From Pseudomonadota bacterium (GTDB lineage Bacteria; Pseudomonadota; Alphaproteobacteria; Sphingomonadales; Sphingomonadaceae), in contig CANJKQ010000001.1 in NCBI GenBank assembly GCA_947474905.1, forward strand, positions 1 to 17,288: a stretch of 17,288 nucleotides of DNA. The letters are read 5' to 3'. The notes under the pieces were generated by a model. It made no database searches and was not told the origin of the DNA. It worked only from the letters and a program-made list of their open reading frames with translations. The number at the start of each line of letters is the position of its first letter. Position 1 is the first letter of the stretch. Made by a program: the position numbers and the translations under genes. This document shows positions 1 through 7,124 of the stretch, piece after piece.

Positions 1-213
1 CAGGGTCAGCGCGACACAAATGCAAGCGAGGGCCACTACAGCCGTGCCAGACAAGATGCGTGTCGCAACGAGAATGACCGCTGTGTAGAATACGGCCGCT
101 GCGATGGCGTAGTCCGTGACCGTGTCGGCGATAAAAATGCCGGCCATCGCAACGCCCATCGCGATCAACGTCAGCGCCGATCCGGGACGTATATCATTGG
201 CGACCTTGAGCAT
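1..213 (-). CDS. N-terminus of a membrane protein, possibly a sensor histidine kinase (partial)
   Basis: The reading frame opens with ATG at 213-211 and runs off the left edge, giving 71 residues. An AAGG ribosome site lies six bases before the ATG (GAGAAGGTGAACA). The peptide has two or three hydrophobic stretches (about residues 13-30, 37-53 and 56-71) with the short acidic loop IADTVTDYAIA between the first two. Paired N-terminal membrane helices of this kind often precede PAS and kinase domains in alphaproteobacterial sensor kinases, but no catalytic domain is visible here, so the kinase assignment is a guess from style. It is in the same orientation as the mgtC-like gene and starts about 90 bp beyond its stop, so it may be co-transcribed or have its own promoter. 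Confidence 0.55.
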   Translation of the reverse strand, partial: MLKVANDIRPGSALTLIAMGVAMAGIFIADTVTDYAIAAAVFYTAVILVATRILSGTAVVALACICVALTL

Positions 214-248
214 TGTTCACCTTCTCGATCAACTTACCTACTTCCAAT

Positions 249-265
249 ATTCTTCCCTGAAGAAT
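249..265. promoter_or_regulatory. 17-bp perfect palindrome between the mgtC-like gene and the membrane-protein gene
   Basis: ATTCTTC at 249-255 and GAAGAAT at 259-265 form a perfect 7-bp dyad around CCT. It lies 36 bp upstream of the membrane-protein start at 213 and about 40 bp beyond the mgtC-like stop at 304. The stem is A+T-rich and has no T-run after it on the minus strand, so an operator is about as likely as a terminator. No regulator is recognised. Confidence 0.3.
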
Positions 266-303
266 CTACTCCGCCGTGTACCTAGATAACTATTGCTTCC
301 TGG

Positions 304-1002
304 TCACTCGCCCGGCTCGAACCGCCACCGAGCAGATGTTACCAGCGGCTCCAGACTGAGACGACCGATAATCTGTTCCAAAAGGCGATCCTGCCGAGTG
401 TCGGCTCGCACTGTCGCGCTCACCTGGACTCGGTTTGTGTCCTCGATATTCGTGCTTTCGAGGTCGCGGATGTGCAGCGCACCGGCGAGATCGCGAAGAA
501 GAAGCGCCCGAACATGCGCCTCAGCCTCTCCATGGCAGATGATGCTGATTGCATATGCACTGTCCAACTGGCTTGCGGCGAATGACTGGCGCTCAACGAG
601 GCGCACGAGCGGGCGCAGAACTCCGTTGACGGCGATGACGAACGTGGTCGCAATCAATGCATGAAAGAAAAATCCGGCCCCACACAGCGCGCCGATCGCG
701 GCGGAGCACCACAGCGTCGCCGCCGTGTTGAGCCCGCGCACATTCAACCCTTCCTTGAAGATGATGCCGGCGCCCATAAAGCCGATACCGGAAACAATCT
801 GGGCTGCAACGCGCGTCGGGCTCGCCTCGCCGGGAAACAGCCCGGCAAAGAGGACGAAGATGGCCGCGCCGAGCGCGACGAGGGTATTGGTTCGCAGCCC
901 GGCCAGGCGCTGGCGCCATTGCCGCTCGAAGCCGATCAAGCCGCCAAGAAGGAATGCGCCCCCGAGCGTGAGTGCGGTGTGGCCAAGGCTTTGCCAATCC
1001 AT
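304..1002 (-). CDS. mgtC: MgtC/SapB family membrane protein
   Basis: The 232-residue protein matches the MgtC/SapB/SrpB/YhiD family. Residues 13-50 carry the conserved first block, including GGLIGFERQWR and the AGLRTNTLVALGAA segment. Residues 71-110 carry the second, including GIGFMGAGIIFKEG, NVRGLNTAATLW and AAIGALCGAG. There are four to five membrane helices up to about residue 130, then a soluble C-terminal half resembling the ACT-like tail of longer MgtC proteins. MgtC proteins act at the inner membrane; in Salmonella, MgtC supports growth at low Mg2+ and inhibits the F1Fo ATP synthase. The nearby MgtA-type ATPase on the same strand supports a Mg2+-stress role, which is inferred. The ATG at 1002 has only a weak ribosome site (GGGA). 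All family blocks are intact. Confidence 0.9.
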   Translation of the reverse strand: MDWQSLGHTALTLGGAFLLGGLIGFERQWRQRLAGLRTNTLVALGAAIFVLFAGLFPGEASPTRVAAQIVSGIGFMGAGIIFKEGLNVRGLNTAATLWCSAAIGALCGAGFFFHALIATTFVIAVNGVLRPLVRLVERQSFAASQLDSAYAISIICHGEAEAHVRALLLRDLAGALHIRDLESTNIEDTNRVQVSATVRADTRQDRLLEQIIGRLSLEPLVTSARWRFEPGE

Positions 1003-1089
1003 CTGAATGTGTTCCCATCTCGTTGCGTCGGTCGCGCCCTCCCGACGCGCAAGCCCGCGCTATTGCTGAAATTGCCACTCCATTCGCTG

Positions 1090-2850
1090 TCAGAATTCGG
1101 CGTGGGCGCGAAGCGACAGAATCGAGGCTGGTCCGCGGTCGGCGTTGTAGGCGGGGTTTGCAACAAACTGATAGTCGAAGGTGACGGTGCTCCAGCCGTT
1201 GACCCGCAAGGCGTAATACGCCTCGACAATCGACTCGTGGCCGTAGCGCAGTCGCCCATCACCGATCAGCAACCCCGTGCCTCCGGCAGCGAGGAAGTTA
1301 CGATGTGCACTTGAGAGGCCGTTGACCGCAGCACCGACCCCGATCGTGTCCGCAGGCCGTCCCCATGCAGAACCCTTTAGGGAGAAACCACCGGAAATGC
1401 TGCGATCGATGTCCGTGAATGAGAGGATTTCGGTGCGGCCGTCGTTCCAGCTTGCACGGGCGAAAAGCCCGAGGTCAGTTGTCAAAGCCTGTTCGATATT
1501 TCCATAAAAGCCGTACTTATTCTGATTACGGCGCAGGGCCGTCATCGCATCGTTGATATCTGTTTGAGGGCTCGCTTGCGCGAGGTTGATAGCGTCGCGA
1601 TACGCGCCGGTGTAACCACGGTTGATGAAAGCCCCGATCCGAACCTTTCCCGGCTGCCCGAACAGGCTGTGCCGTTCCTCGAATTCGACGGCGCCACCGC
1701 CGCCCCCATTGAAGACCAAAACATCACTGTTCGGCTCCCTGGGCACTTGGAAAGCCCCGGCTCGCACAGCCCAATCCTTACGATTCAGCTCGATGACCGC
1801 GCCGCGCGTCATGCCGGGAAGGTCGGCGGGGAAGTCATAGGCCCCCGACGACCAGATTGCCCAATTCATGAAATCCGCGCGCGGATCCTTGGCATAGGCA
1901 TTCGCGTCGAAGAAATCGCCAACCGCGAAACGGCCAACCGTGACGGTGACGCGATCGATGTCGCGTCGCCCCGCCAGTTGCAGGGGGCCGTCTGCGACAT
2001 CCTCCTGCTCGCCACCAAGACCGAATGTCTGCTGAAGATAGTAGCGCTGTGGCCGAAATTTCGGAAATTCCGCGCCGCCTTTTTGCGCTTCTCCATTTGG
2101 AAAGCCTGCGAGTCCGAGCGTCCCATTCAGCCCGAAGCCTTGGGCTAGCTCGGGATTGAAATAGAACGCACCACCGTCCCAAAGCCGCACGCCAAGAAAT
2201 GCGTCCGCGGTCCACGTCTCACGAACTTGCCCACCACCGGGCAGGCTGGCGCTGGAAGCGTAGGGGGAACGAATCGCGGGATAGCCCTGGGCGATGAATG
2301 TGGTCTGGCCATGAATATTCCAGTCCGGCGACATTTCGACAGTTGCCGATGGTCTTGTGAGTGTCGAGGCCACATCGCCCAGTCGGTAGTTCAGGCCAAG
2401 CGTGAACCTCTGGGTTCGGGGATGGACGGACACATCGCGCAGTCCGGCACCATCGAGTCGATAGGTCGAGGAAGCCAGATCCAGGTAGTCGTACTGGACG
2501 CGCGCCGTCCATGGTCCGCCCAGGGCCATTTCGACACCTGCGCCTGCCGTCCACCCAGCGTGCCAGCGCCCCAGTTTTGACAAAACGCTGCCGTCATCGC
2601 CATTGATGTCGACGCTCGTTCGTGCCCAAGCGAGGCCCCCCGTTGCATAGGGGAGGAATGGGCCAAAAGCATAGCCGATCCTGCCACGCACCGTCCCCAC
2701 GACATCCAGGGATGTGTTGAAGGCAGCCGGTATCCGTCGCGTCTCATCGGGCGGGCTCACAAAAGTGACATCGGCTTCCGCGCCGAGCACCCAACGATCG
2801 CTGGCCTGAAAGTTGTAGCCTCCCTGAACGCCGCCGATCATCCCAGTCAC
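1090..2850 (-). CDS. OprB-type carbohydrate porin, main body of a frameshifted gene
   Basis: This is the 3' part of an outer-membrane porin gene. The frame is open from about 2973; 2850 is only the first possible start codon (GTG) and is probably not the true start. The first ~160 residues are the rest of an Omp25/Opa-like eight-stranded barrel (GGVQGGYNF, WVLGAEADVTF, GRIGYAF..LPYATGGLAW, ending RFTLGLNYRLGD). The remaining ~410 residues resemble OprB carbohydrate-selective porins: WNIHGQTTFIAQGYPAIRSPY near the start, VTVGRFAVGDFFDANAYAKDPRADFMNW in the middle, and a terminal strand ending HAEF with C-terminal Phe, typical of barrels assembled by BAM. Such proteins sit in the outer membrane and pass sugars or small solutes. 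Signal peptide and first strand lie in another frame upstream (see the 5' fragment), so the gene is either mutated or carries a sequencing error. Confidence 0.85.
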   Translation of the reverse strand: MTGMIGGVQGGYNFQASDRWVLGAEADVTFVSPPDETRRIPAAFNTSLDVVGTVRGRIGYAFGPFLPYATGGLAWARTSVDINGDDGSVLSKLGRWHAGWTAGAGVEMALGGPWTARVQYDYLDLASSTYRLDGAGLRDVSVHPRTQRFTLGLNYRLGDVASTLTRPSATVEMSPDWNIHGQTTFIAQGYPAIRSPYASSASLPGGGQVRETWTADAFLGVRLWDGGAFYFNPELAQGFGLNGTLGLAGFPNGEAQKGGAEFPKFRPQRYYLQQTFGLGGEQEDVADGPLQLAGRRDIDRVTVTVGRFAVGDFFDANAYAKDPRADFMNWAIWSSGAYDFPADLPGMTRGAVIELNRKDWAVRAGAFQVPREPNSDVLVFNGGGGGAVEFEERHSLFGQPGKVRIGAFINRGYTGAYRDAINLAQASPQTDINDAMTALRRNQNKYGFYGNIEQALTTDLGLFARASWNDGRTEILSFTDIDRSISGGFSLKGSAWGRPADTIGVGAAVNGLSSAHRNFLAAGGTGLLIGDGRLRYGHESIVEAYYALRVNGWSTVTFDYQFVANPAYNADRGPASILSLRAHAEF

Positions 2851-2876
2851 CGTAGGCGGCAGGCCAACGGACTGAT

Positions 2877-3248
2877 TCAGGACCGCGTTCGTTCCCGGGC
2901 CAAGGCTGCCAGCCCCGAAACCGGTGTGTCGCCAAAATAGGCGCCCGACCAGTCGGACCCGTCCGATTCCACCTTATTGTCACGCGAGGCCCCCGGTGCC
3001 TTCGTTGGCACCGCCAGGATGGGTTGCGGTCCACTAGTGTTGAGCCGTGCCGCATCCGGATGGCCGGGAGTCGTTTGAAGCTCTTGCGCGTGCGCTTTGG
3101 TTACCTGAAGAACCGCTACAAGACCGAGCGCCAGCAAGTAGAAAGCGATCACCATCAGTCGGCAAAAAAGAACCCGACGACGCCTGAAAACCTTCAGTCC
3201 AGTGATGATAGTGAAATTGGGAAGTCCGTGGGTCGTAAAATAAGTCAT
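2877..3248 (-). pseudogene. 5' fragment of the porin gene: signal peptide and first barrel strand
   Basis: The fragment starts at ATG 3248-3246, preceded by CAGGAG six bases upstream, a much better start than the in-frame ATG at 3290. The N-terminus is extended (RRRR before the hydrophobic core LMVIAFYLLALGLVAVL) and a signal peptidase site probably follows THK-type residues at KAHA-Q. A Pro-rich linker then leads to SDWSGAYFG, the standard opening of Omp25-like barrels. The expected continuation G-HTGFGAGS is found one frame over, and this frame ends in a stop at 2877 after unrelated residues. One missing base near 2929-2930 explains both halves. Joined, the gene would span 1090-3248 and encode about 719 residues. 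Confidence 0.75.
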
Positions 3249-3322
3249 GGGCCACTCCTGGCGTCGGGTTGCGAGAGCGCCCAGCGCCAATAGCCGCGAG
3301 CTGCCCTCCTAGTTTTCTGGTG

Positions 3323-3354
3323 AAATCAAACGGCGCGAGTTGTTGGTCGCGCCG
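3323..3354 (-). terminator. Likely intrinsic terminator upstream of the porin gene
   Basis: CGGCGCGA at 3331-3338 and TCGCGCCG at 3347-3354 form a perfect 8-bp G+C-rich stem with an 8-base loop. Read on the minus strand, the hairpin is followed by TTTGATTT (3330-3323). It lies between mgtA and the porin gene and would end transcription coming from mgtA. The T-run is imperfect, so some read-through is possible. Confidence 0.55.
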
Positions 3355-3357
3355 CGA

Positions 3358-3819
3358 CTAGATGGGTCGTCCATTTGAAGCTCCTTGCTGATCGAAGTCC
3401 GGTTCAGGTTCGGGCCTCGTGCTTTGTTTCCACGCAAGCGACCGTCTTGCGCTTGTGTGGCTCACCAACGGGAATGCCGCATTCGCGATATCGCCGCTCT
3501 GTTCAACCGTGCGCCGCAACGCAGCAGGAATCTGAGCTTGGAACCGTCCAGCAGGCGGCGACGAGCAAGGTGGACGGCTGCATGCGTCAAGAACATCGCC
3601 AAAACCGCCAAAGCCCAGCACACACGTCTGTTCAACCGATTCCGAAGCGACGACCTGGTATCGCCGGGCTCGCGATTGTGGGGCGGACGCGGCACTTGTC
3701 GCCTCGGCGGTGGCGGCCCTTGTCGCGGACAGTCTCCGGACTGCGGCGGCGCAAATCTCAGGATCAACGGTGATGTGGACATGATCAGGACCTCTCATGC
3801 GCTTGGCCGTCAGAACCAT
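3358..3819 (-). CDS. Possible small ORF downstream of mgtA (doubtful)
   Basis: A 153-residue frame overlaps the last codons of mgtA by 10 bp and runs to a stop at 3358. An internal ATG at about 3798 would give MRGPDHVHITVDPE as N-terminus. I recognise no domain. A competing minus-strand frame at 3462-3782 (106 residues) has a better ribosome site (AGAGG eight bases before ATG) and one hydrophobic stretch, VCWALAVLAMFLTHAAVHL. Both cannot easily be genes and neither shows clear coding bias by eye. The segment also contains a 10-bp hairpin (3430-3439 with 3451-3460, one G-T wobble). Non-coding DNA is an equally good reading of this 450-bp gap. Confidence 0.2.
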   Translation of the reverse strand: MVLTAKRMRGPDHVHITVDPEICAAAVRRLSATRAATAEATSAASAPQSRARRYQVVASESVEQTCVLGFGGFGDVLDACSRPPCSSPPAGRFQAQIPAALRRTVEQSGDIANAAFPLVSHTSARRSLAWKQSTRPEPEPDFDQQGASNGRPI

Positions 3820-6524
3820 TGTCCGAACCGGCGGATGTAGACGGTCTTCATCAGTTGAGCGACGAGGCAGTAGCAGAGCAGCGTTCCGGCCAGCCACGGG
3901 AAGTAAGCGATAGGCAGGGGCTGCAATCCGATGGCTGCTCCCAGCGGAGAGAACGGCAAATAGATCCCCAGTACGCAGATGACGCTCGACATCAGCAATA
4001 CCGGCAAAGCCGCTGTGCTGTTGACGAAGGGAATCTTCTGGGTACGCAGCATATGGACCACGAGCGTTTGAGAAAGCAGGCCCTCGATGAACCAGCCCGA
4101 CTGAAAGAGCGATTGATGCTCCGGGCTATTGGCGGCAAAGACGAACCACATCAGAGCGAACGTCGTGATGTCGAAGATCGAGGACGTCGGCCCGATCCAG
4201 ATCATGAAACGACCGATGTTCTTGGCATCCCACTTCCGCGGTTTGCTGAGAAACTCCTTGTCCATGTGATCCCAAGGCAGCGCCAATTGGGAAATGTCGT
4301 ACATCAGGTTTTGCACGAGCAAATGGATCGACAGCATCGGCAGGAACGGAATGAATGCGCTCGCCACCAGCACCGAAAACACGTTTCCGAAATTGGAGCT
4401 GGCGGTCATGTTGAGGTATTTCATGATGTTGCCGAAGGTTTCGCGCCCCTTCAGCACACCCTCCTCAAGAACCATCAGGCTCTTCTCGAGCAAGATGATA
4501 TCGGCCGACTCCTTCGCAATATCGGCGCCGCTATCGACGGAAATGCCGACATCGGCATCGCGCAGCGCCGGGGCGTCATTGATGCCGTCACCGAGAAATC
4601 CGACGGTATGACCGTTAGCCTGAAGCGCCTGCAATACACGCGACTTCTGGAGCGGAGTGAGCTTCGCGAAGATCGTCCGTTCCTCGACCAAAACGCGAAG
4701 TGCGGTGTCGTCCAATTTTTCTATGTCGCGCCCGAGTACGGCTTGGCCCGGTTCAAGCCCTACTTCACGGCAGATCTTGGCACTCACGACCGCATTGTCG
4801 CCCGTAAGAACCTTGACCTTGACGCCATGCTCCGCGAGCGCAGCGATTGCTGGTCCAGCCGTCTCCTTTGGCGGGTCGAGAAAAGTAAGGAACCCCTGAA
4901 TCGTGAGATCGGCTTCGTCCGCGATGGCATAATGCGTCTTGGTGTCGGACGGCACAAACCCTCGGGTGGCGACGACCAGCACACGGAATCCGTCCTCGTT
5001 GTACGCCCGAGCCATCGCAGCCAGATTCTTGCGCTCAACGTCACCAAGGCGGATCAGATCTTTGCCGCTTCTGACGTGCGTAGAGATCGACAGCATCTCC
5101 TCAACCGCGCCCTTGCAGATGAGCAATTGATCTCCGTCCTCGCCCTCGACGACCACTGAGAGTCGGCGGCGCACGAAGTCGAACGGAAGTTCATCGACTT
5201 TCCGGTAGCACGCGGCCGTGTTCGTGATGGCTGGCTCCGCCCCGGCGAATCGCACGACGGCCTGATCCATCAGGTTCTTCACGCCGCTCTGGTGGTAGCT
5301 GTTCAACCAGCCCAGCCGGAGAACGTCAGTGTTGGGTTGCCCGGTAACGTCGACGTGGTGCTCCAGAATGATCTTGTCCTGAGTCAACGTGCCGGTCTTG
5401 TCCGTGCAGAGAACATCCATCGCGCCGAAGTTCTGAATGGCGTTGAGTCGCTTCACGACGACTTTGCGACGCGCCATCGCAACGGCGCCCTTCGCGAGGT
5501 TCGAGGAAACGATCATCGGCAGCATTTCGGGGGTAAGTCCGACGGCGACGGTAAGGCCGAACAACAGCGCTTCCACCCAGTCGCCTTTGGTCAGGCCGTT
5601 GATGACAAAGACGACAGGAACCATGACGAGCATGAAGCGGATGAGCAGCCAGCTCACACTGTTGATGCCGCGATCGAACGCCGTTTGAGCGCGCGATCCG
5701 ACGATCGCCTTGGCCAACGATCCGAAATAGGTACGAGCACCCGTGGCAACGACAAGCGCGGTCGCCGTGCCGCTCACGACGTTGGTGCCCATGAAGCAGA
5801 CGTTGGGCATGTCGAGCGCGTTCATTTCGCTGGACGCTACGCTCGCCGCGGACTTCTCGGCGACAGATCCGAGCGTGTCATACTTCTCAACGGGGATGGC
5901 CTCGCCGGTGAGCACTGCCTGGCTCACAAACAGATCGCGGGATTCGATCAGCCTCACGTCTGCCGGGATCATATCCCCTGCTGAAAGACGCACGATGTCG
6001 CCGGCGACGATCTCTCGCATCGGGATTTCGAATGCTTCGGGATTTGACGTTGCCGATCCTCGACGAAGAACCGTCGCCGTCGTGCGGACCATCGCCTTCA
6101 GAGCTTCGGCCGCAGCGCTCGATCGGTACTCCTGAATGAAGCGCATCAAGGCGCTGGCAAGCACCATCACGATGATGATGGTGACTTTTGTCGGATCCGC
6201 ATCCTCGCCATGTTGAAGCGGAAGCCAGATGTCCGTTACGGCGCTGATCCCAGCCAGGATCAGCAACACTGCAATGAACGGATTCTTGAAAGCGCCAAAA
6301 AATTGAACAACCGCTGGCGGGCGTCGCTCTTGCGCAACCTCATTGGGGCCGTCTTTTGCCAGCCGTTCGATCGCATCTCGGGCAATCAGGCCGTTGCGGG
6401 CGCCTTTGACGTTTTCGAAGGTGTCGTCCAACCCATTCTGGGCTTCACGGACCGCCTTCATCGACAGCTTGCGTTCGTCTTTTCCGCGCGGCTTGAGAGC
6501 CGCCTTGAGGATGGGGGCATTCAT
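3810..6524 (-). CDS. mgtA: MgtA-type magnesium-translocating P-type ATPase
   Basis: The 904-residue protein is close to the ~900 usual for the P3B family (MgtA/MgtB), which import Mg2+ across the inner membrane using ATP. Visible motifs: actuator-domain TGEAIP at 207-212; membrane motif VGLTPEMLPMIV at about 328-339; phosphorylation motif DKTGTLT with Asp375; nucleotide-binding KGA at 471-473; TGDN at 574-577; and GDGINDAP at 645-652. The C-terminal membrane block includes the MgtA-like NLMYDISQLALPWDHMDKEFL. I chose ATG 6524-6522 because it has AGGAG nine bases upstream and gives the family N-terminus; the frame stays open another 57 codons upstream, but those residues look like translated leader. 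Only porin and mgtC genes follow on this strand. Structured leader sequence suggests Mg2+-responsive control (inferred). Confidence 0.95.
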   Translation of the reverse strand: MNAPILKAALKPRGKDERKLSMKAVREAQNGLDDTFENVKGARNGLIARDAIERLAKDGPNEVAQERRPPAVVQFFGAFKNPFIAVLLILAGISAVTDIWLPLQHGEDADPTKVTIIIVMVLASALMRFIQEYRSSAAAEALKAMVRTTATVLRRGSATSNPEAFEIPMREIVAGDIVRLSAGDMIPADVRLIESRDLFVSQAVLTGEAIPVEKYDTLGSVAEKSAASVASSEMNALDMPNVCFMGTNVVSGTATALVVATGARTYFGSLAKAIVGSRAQTAFDRGINSVSWLLIRFMLVMVPVVFVINGLTKGDWVEALLFGLTVAVGLTPEMLPMIVSSNLAKGAVAMARRKVVVKRLNAIQNFGAMDVLCTDKTGTLTQDKIILEHHVDVTGQPNTDVLRLGWLNSYHQSGVKNLMDQAVVRFAGAEPAITNTAACYRKVDELPFDFVRRRLSVVVEGEDGDQLLICKGAVEEMLSISTHVRSGKDLIRLGDVERKNLAAMARAYNEDGFRVLVVATRGFVPSDTKTHYAIADEADLTIQGFLTFLDPPKETAGPAIAALAEHGVKVKVLTGDNAVVSAKICREVGLEPGQAVLGRDIEKLDDTALRVLVEERTIFAKLTPLQKSRVLQALQANGHTVGFLGDGINDAPALRDADVGISVDSGADIAKESADIILLEKSLMVLEEGVLKGRETFGNIMKYLNMTASSNFGNVFSVLVASAFIPFLPMLSIHLLVQNLMYDISQLALPWDHMDKEFLSKPRKWDAKNIGRFMIWIGPTSSIFDITTFALMWFVFAANSPEHQSLFQSGWFIEGLLSQTLVVHMLRTQKIPFVNSTAALPVLLMSSVICVLGIYLPFSPLGAAIGLQPLPIAYFPWLAGTLLCYCLVAQLMKTVYIRRFGQWF

Positions 6525-6827
6525 TGGATGAATCTCCTGCCGCAAGCGCCAAGACCATGCGCTTCTCGGCACGGTCTTCGGCGCTTGGGGTCTTGGTCGG
6601 CTGAGGGGGTAATGACACCGATGGGTCTTCACGACGCTCGGCATTCGGACCGCGCTTGAGCAGCGCAGCCGCTCTTCACCAGGGAGGGTCCGCACCTTCG
6701 CGCGGCCGGGCGATTCTGCGCGAGTACGGATTGCCCCCCCGGCGGGGGTGAAGCCCGTCCAGGCCGGCGGACACCAGAACCATCGCCGTGCTGGCCTTAT
6801 GCAGCGTGAGGGAATGCATCACACGCC
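6525..6827 (-). other. Long 5' leader and intergenic region upstream of mgtA
   Basis: This 303-bp gap holds no convincing gene. On the minus strand it contains a hairpin at its far end (6804-6833), a C-run/G-run hairpin (CCCCC 6734-6738 with GGGGG 6744-6748) and the alternative hairpins at 6544-6596. The mgtA frame is open through 6695 and includes a Pro-rich stretch (YPLSRPRPQAPKTVP) that would be unusual as a transporter N-terminus. A proline-codon-rich leader recalls the MgtL leader peptide of enteric mgtA, but no separate leader ORF with its own stop and good ribosome site was found. Confidence 0.45.
6544..6596 (-). promoter_or_regulatory. mgtA leader with two mutually exclusive hairpins
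   Basis: In the mRNA sense, GGTCTTGGCGCTT (6556-6544), just upstream of the mgtA ribosome site, can pair with AAGCGCC-g-AAGACC (6586-6573) to make a 13-bp stem with one bulge. Its first eight bases, GGTCTTGG, can instead pair perfectly with CCAAGACC (6596-6589). Both pairings use the same strand, so they exclude each other. Neither hairpin is followed by a T-run, so control of ribosome access or of Rho is more likely than an intrinsic terminator. It does not match a riboswitch class I can name by eye. Confidence 0.4.
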
Positions 6828-6833
6828 TCACGC
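6804..6833 (-). terminator. Hairpin at the end of the small-protein gene
   Basis: GCGTGAGG at 6804-6811 and CCTCACGC at 6826-6833 form a perfect 8-bp stem with a 14-base loop. The stem overlaps the stop codon of the gene at 6828-7124. No T-run follows on the minus strand, so it may be a weak or Rho-assisted terminator, an mRNA 3'-end stabiliser, or part of the mgtA leader. Confidence 0.35.
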
Positions 6834-7124
6834 CGCAAAGCGACCATGCTGGTAAACAGTAAGCAGGAGTCCGGCGCGCTCGATCAATCGGCGCAACCTG
6901 CCGCCCGTGTCTGGTTCGGCGTCAAGCATCCAGATGCATTCGAGTCGACCGGTCTCGCCATTGACACGCCACGCCGCGACCAGTCGAATCCGGTTCGTGC
7001 GGGGAGACTTCGTGAAGGGACGGTCACGCTCGCATCGCGGGTCGGCGAATGCGGGATTGTGTTTCGGCGAGGCGATCCGCGAAACGCGGAGCGAAGCCGG
7101 CAGAGTAAAAAATTGGAGAGTCAT
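6828..7124 (-). CDS. Small uncharacterised protein upstream of mgtA
   Basis: The 98-residue protein starts at ATG 7124-7122 behind a very strong ribosome site (GGAGG six bases upstream), good evidence of translation. It has no signal peptide and no membrane helix. The first half is basic and poorly structured. The second half, RLVAAWRVNGETGRLECIWMLD (about residues 48-68), resembles the short 'hydrophilic strand, RV-x-TGRLE-x-x-W' pattern of small alphaproteobacterial hypothetical proteins, followed by an Arg-rich helix (RLRRLIERAGLLL). I cannot assign a function. Its position upstream of mgtA on the same strand would permit co-transcription, though a hairpin and a 303-bp gap separate them. 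Confidence 0.7.
   Translation of the reverse strand: MTLQFFTLPASLRVSRIASPKHNPAFADPRCERDRPFTKSPRTNRIRLVAAWRVNGETGRLECIWMLDAEPDTGGRLRRLIERAGLLLTVYQHGRFAA

Noticed and set aside
3819..5159. 446-residue plus-strand open frame antisense to mgtA
   Set aside because: It lies wholly inside the mgtA coding sequence, has a basic low-complexity composition and no ribosome site; long antisense frames are expected opposite G+C-rich genes.
6525..6695. mgtA starting at 6695 (961 residues)
   Set aside because: The extra 57 residues cover the structured leader and do not resemble the family; ATG 6524 has AGGAG and gives normal length.
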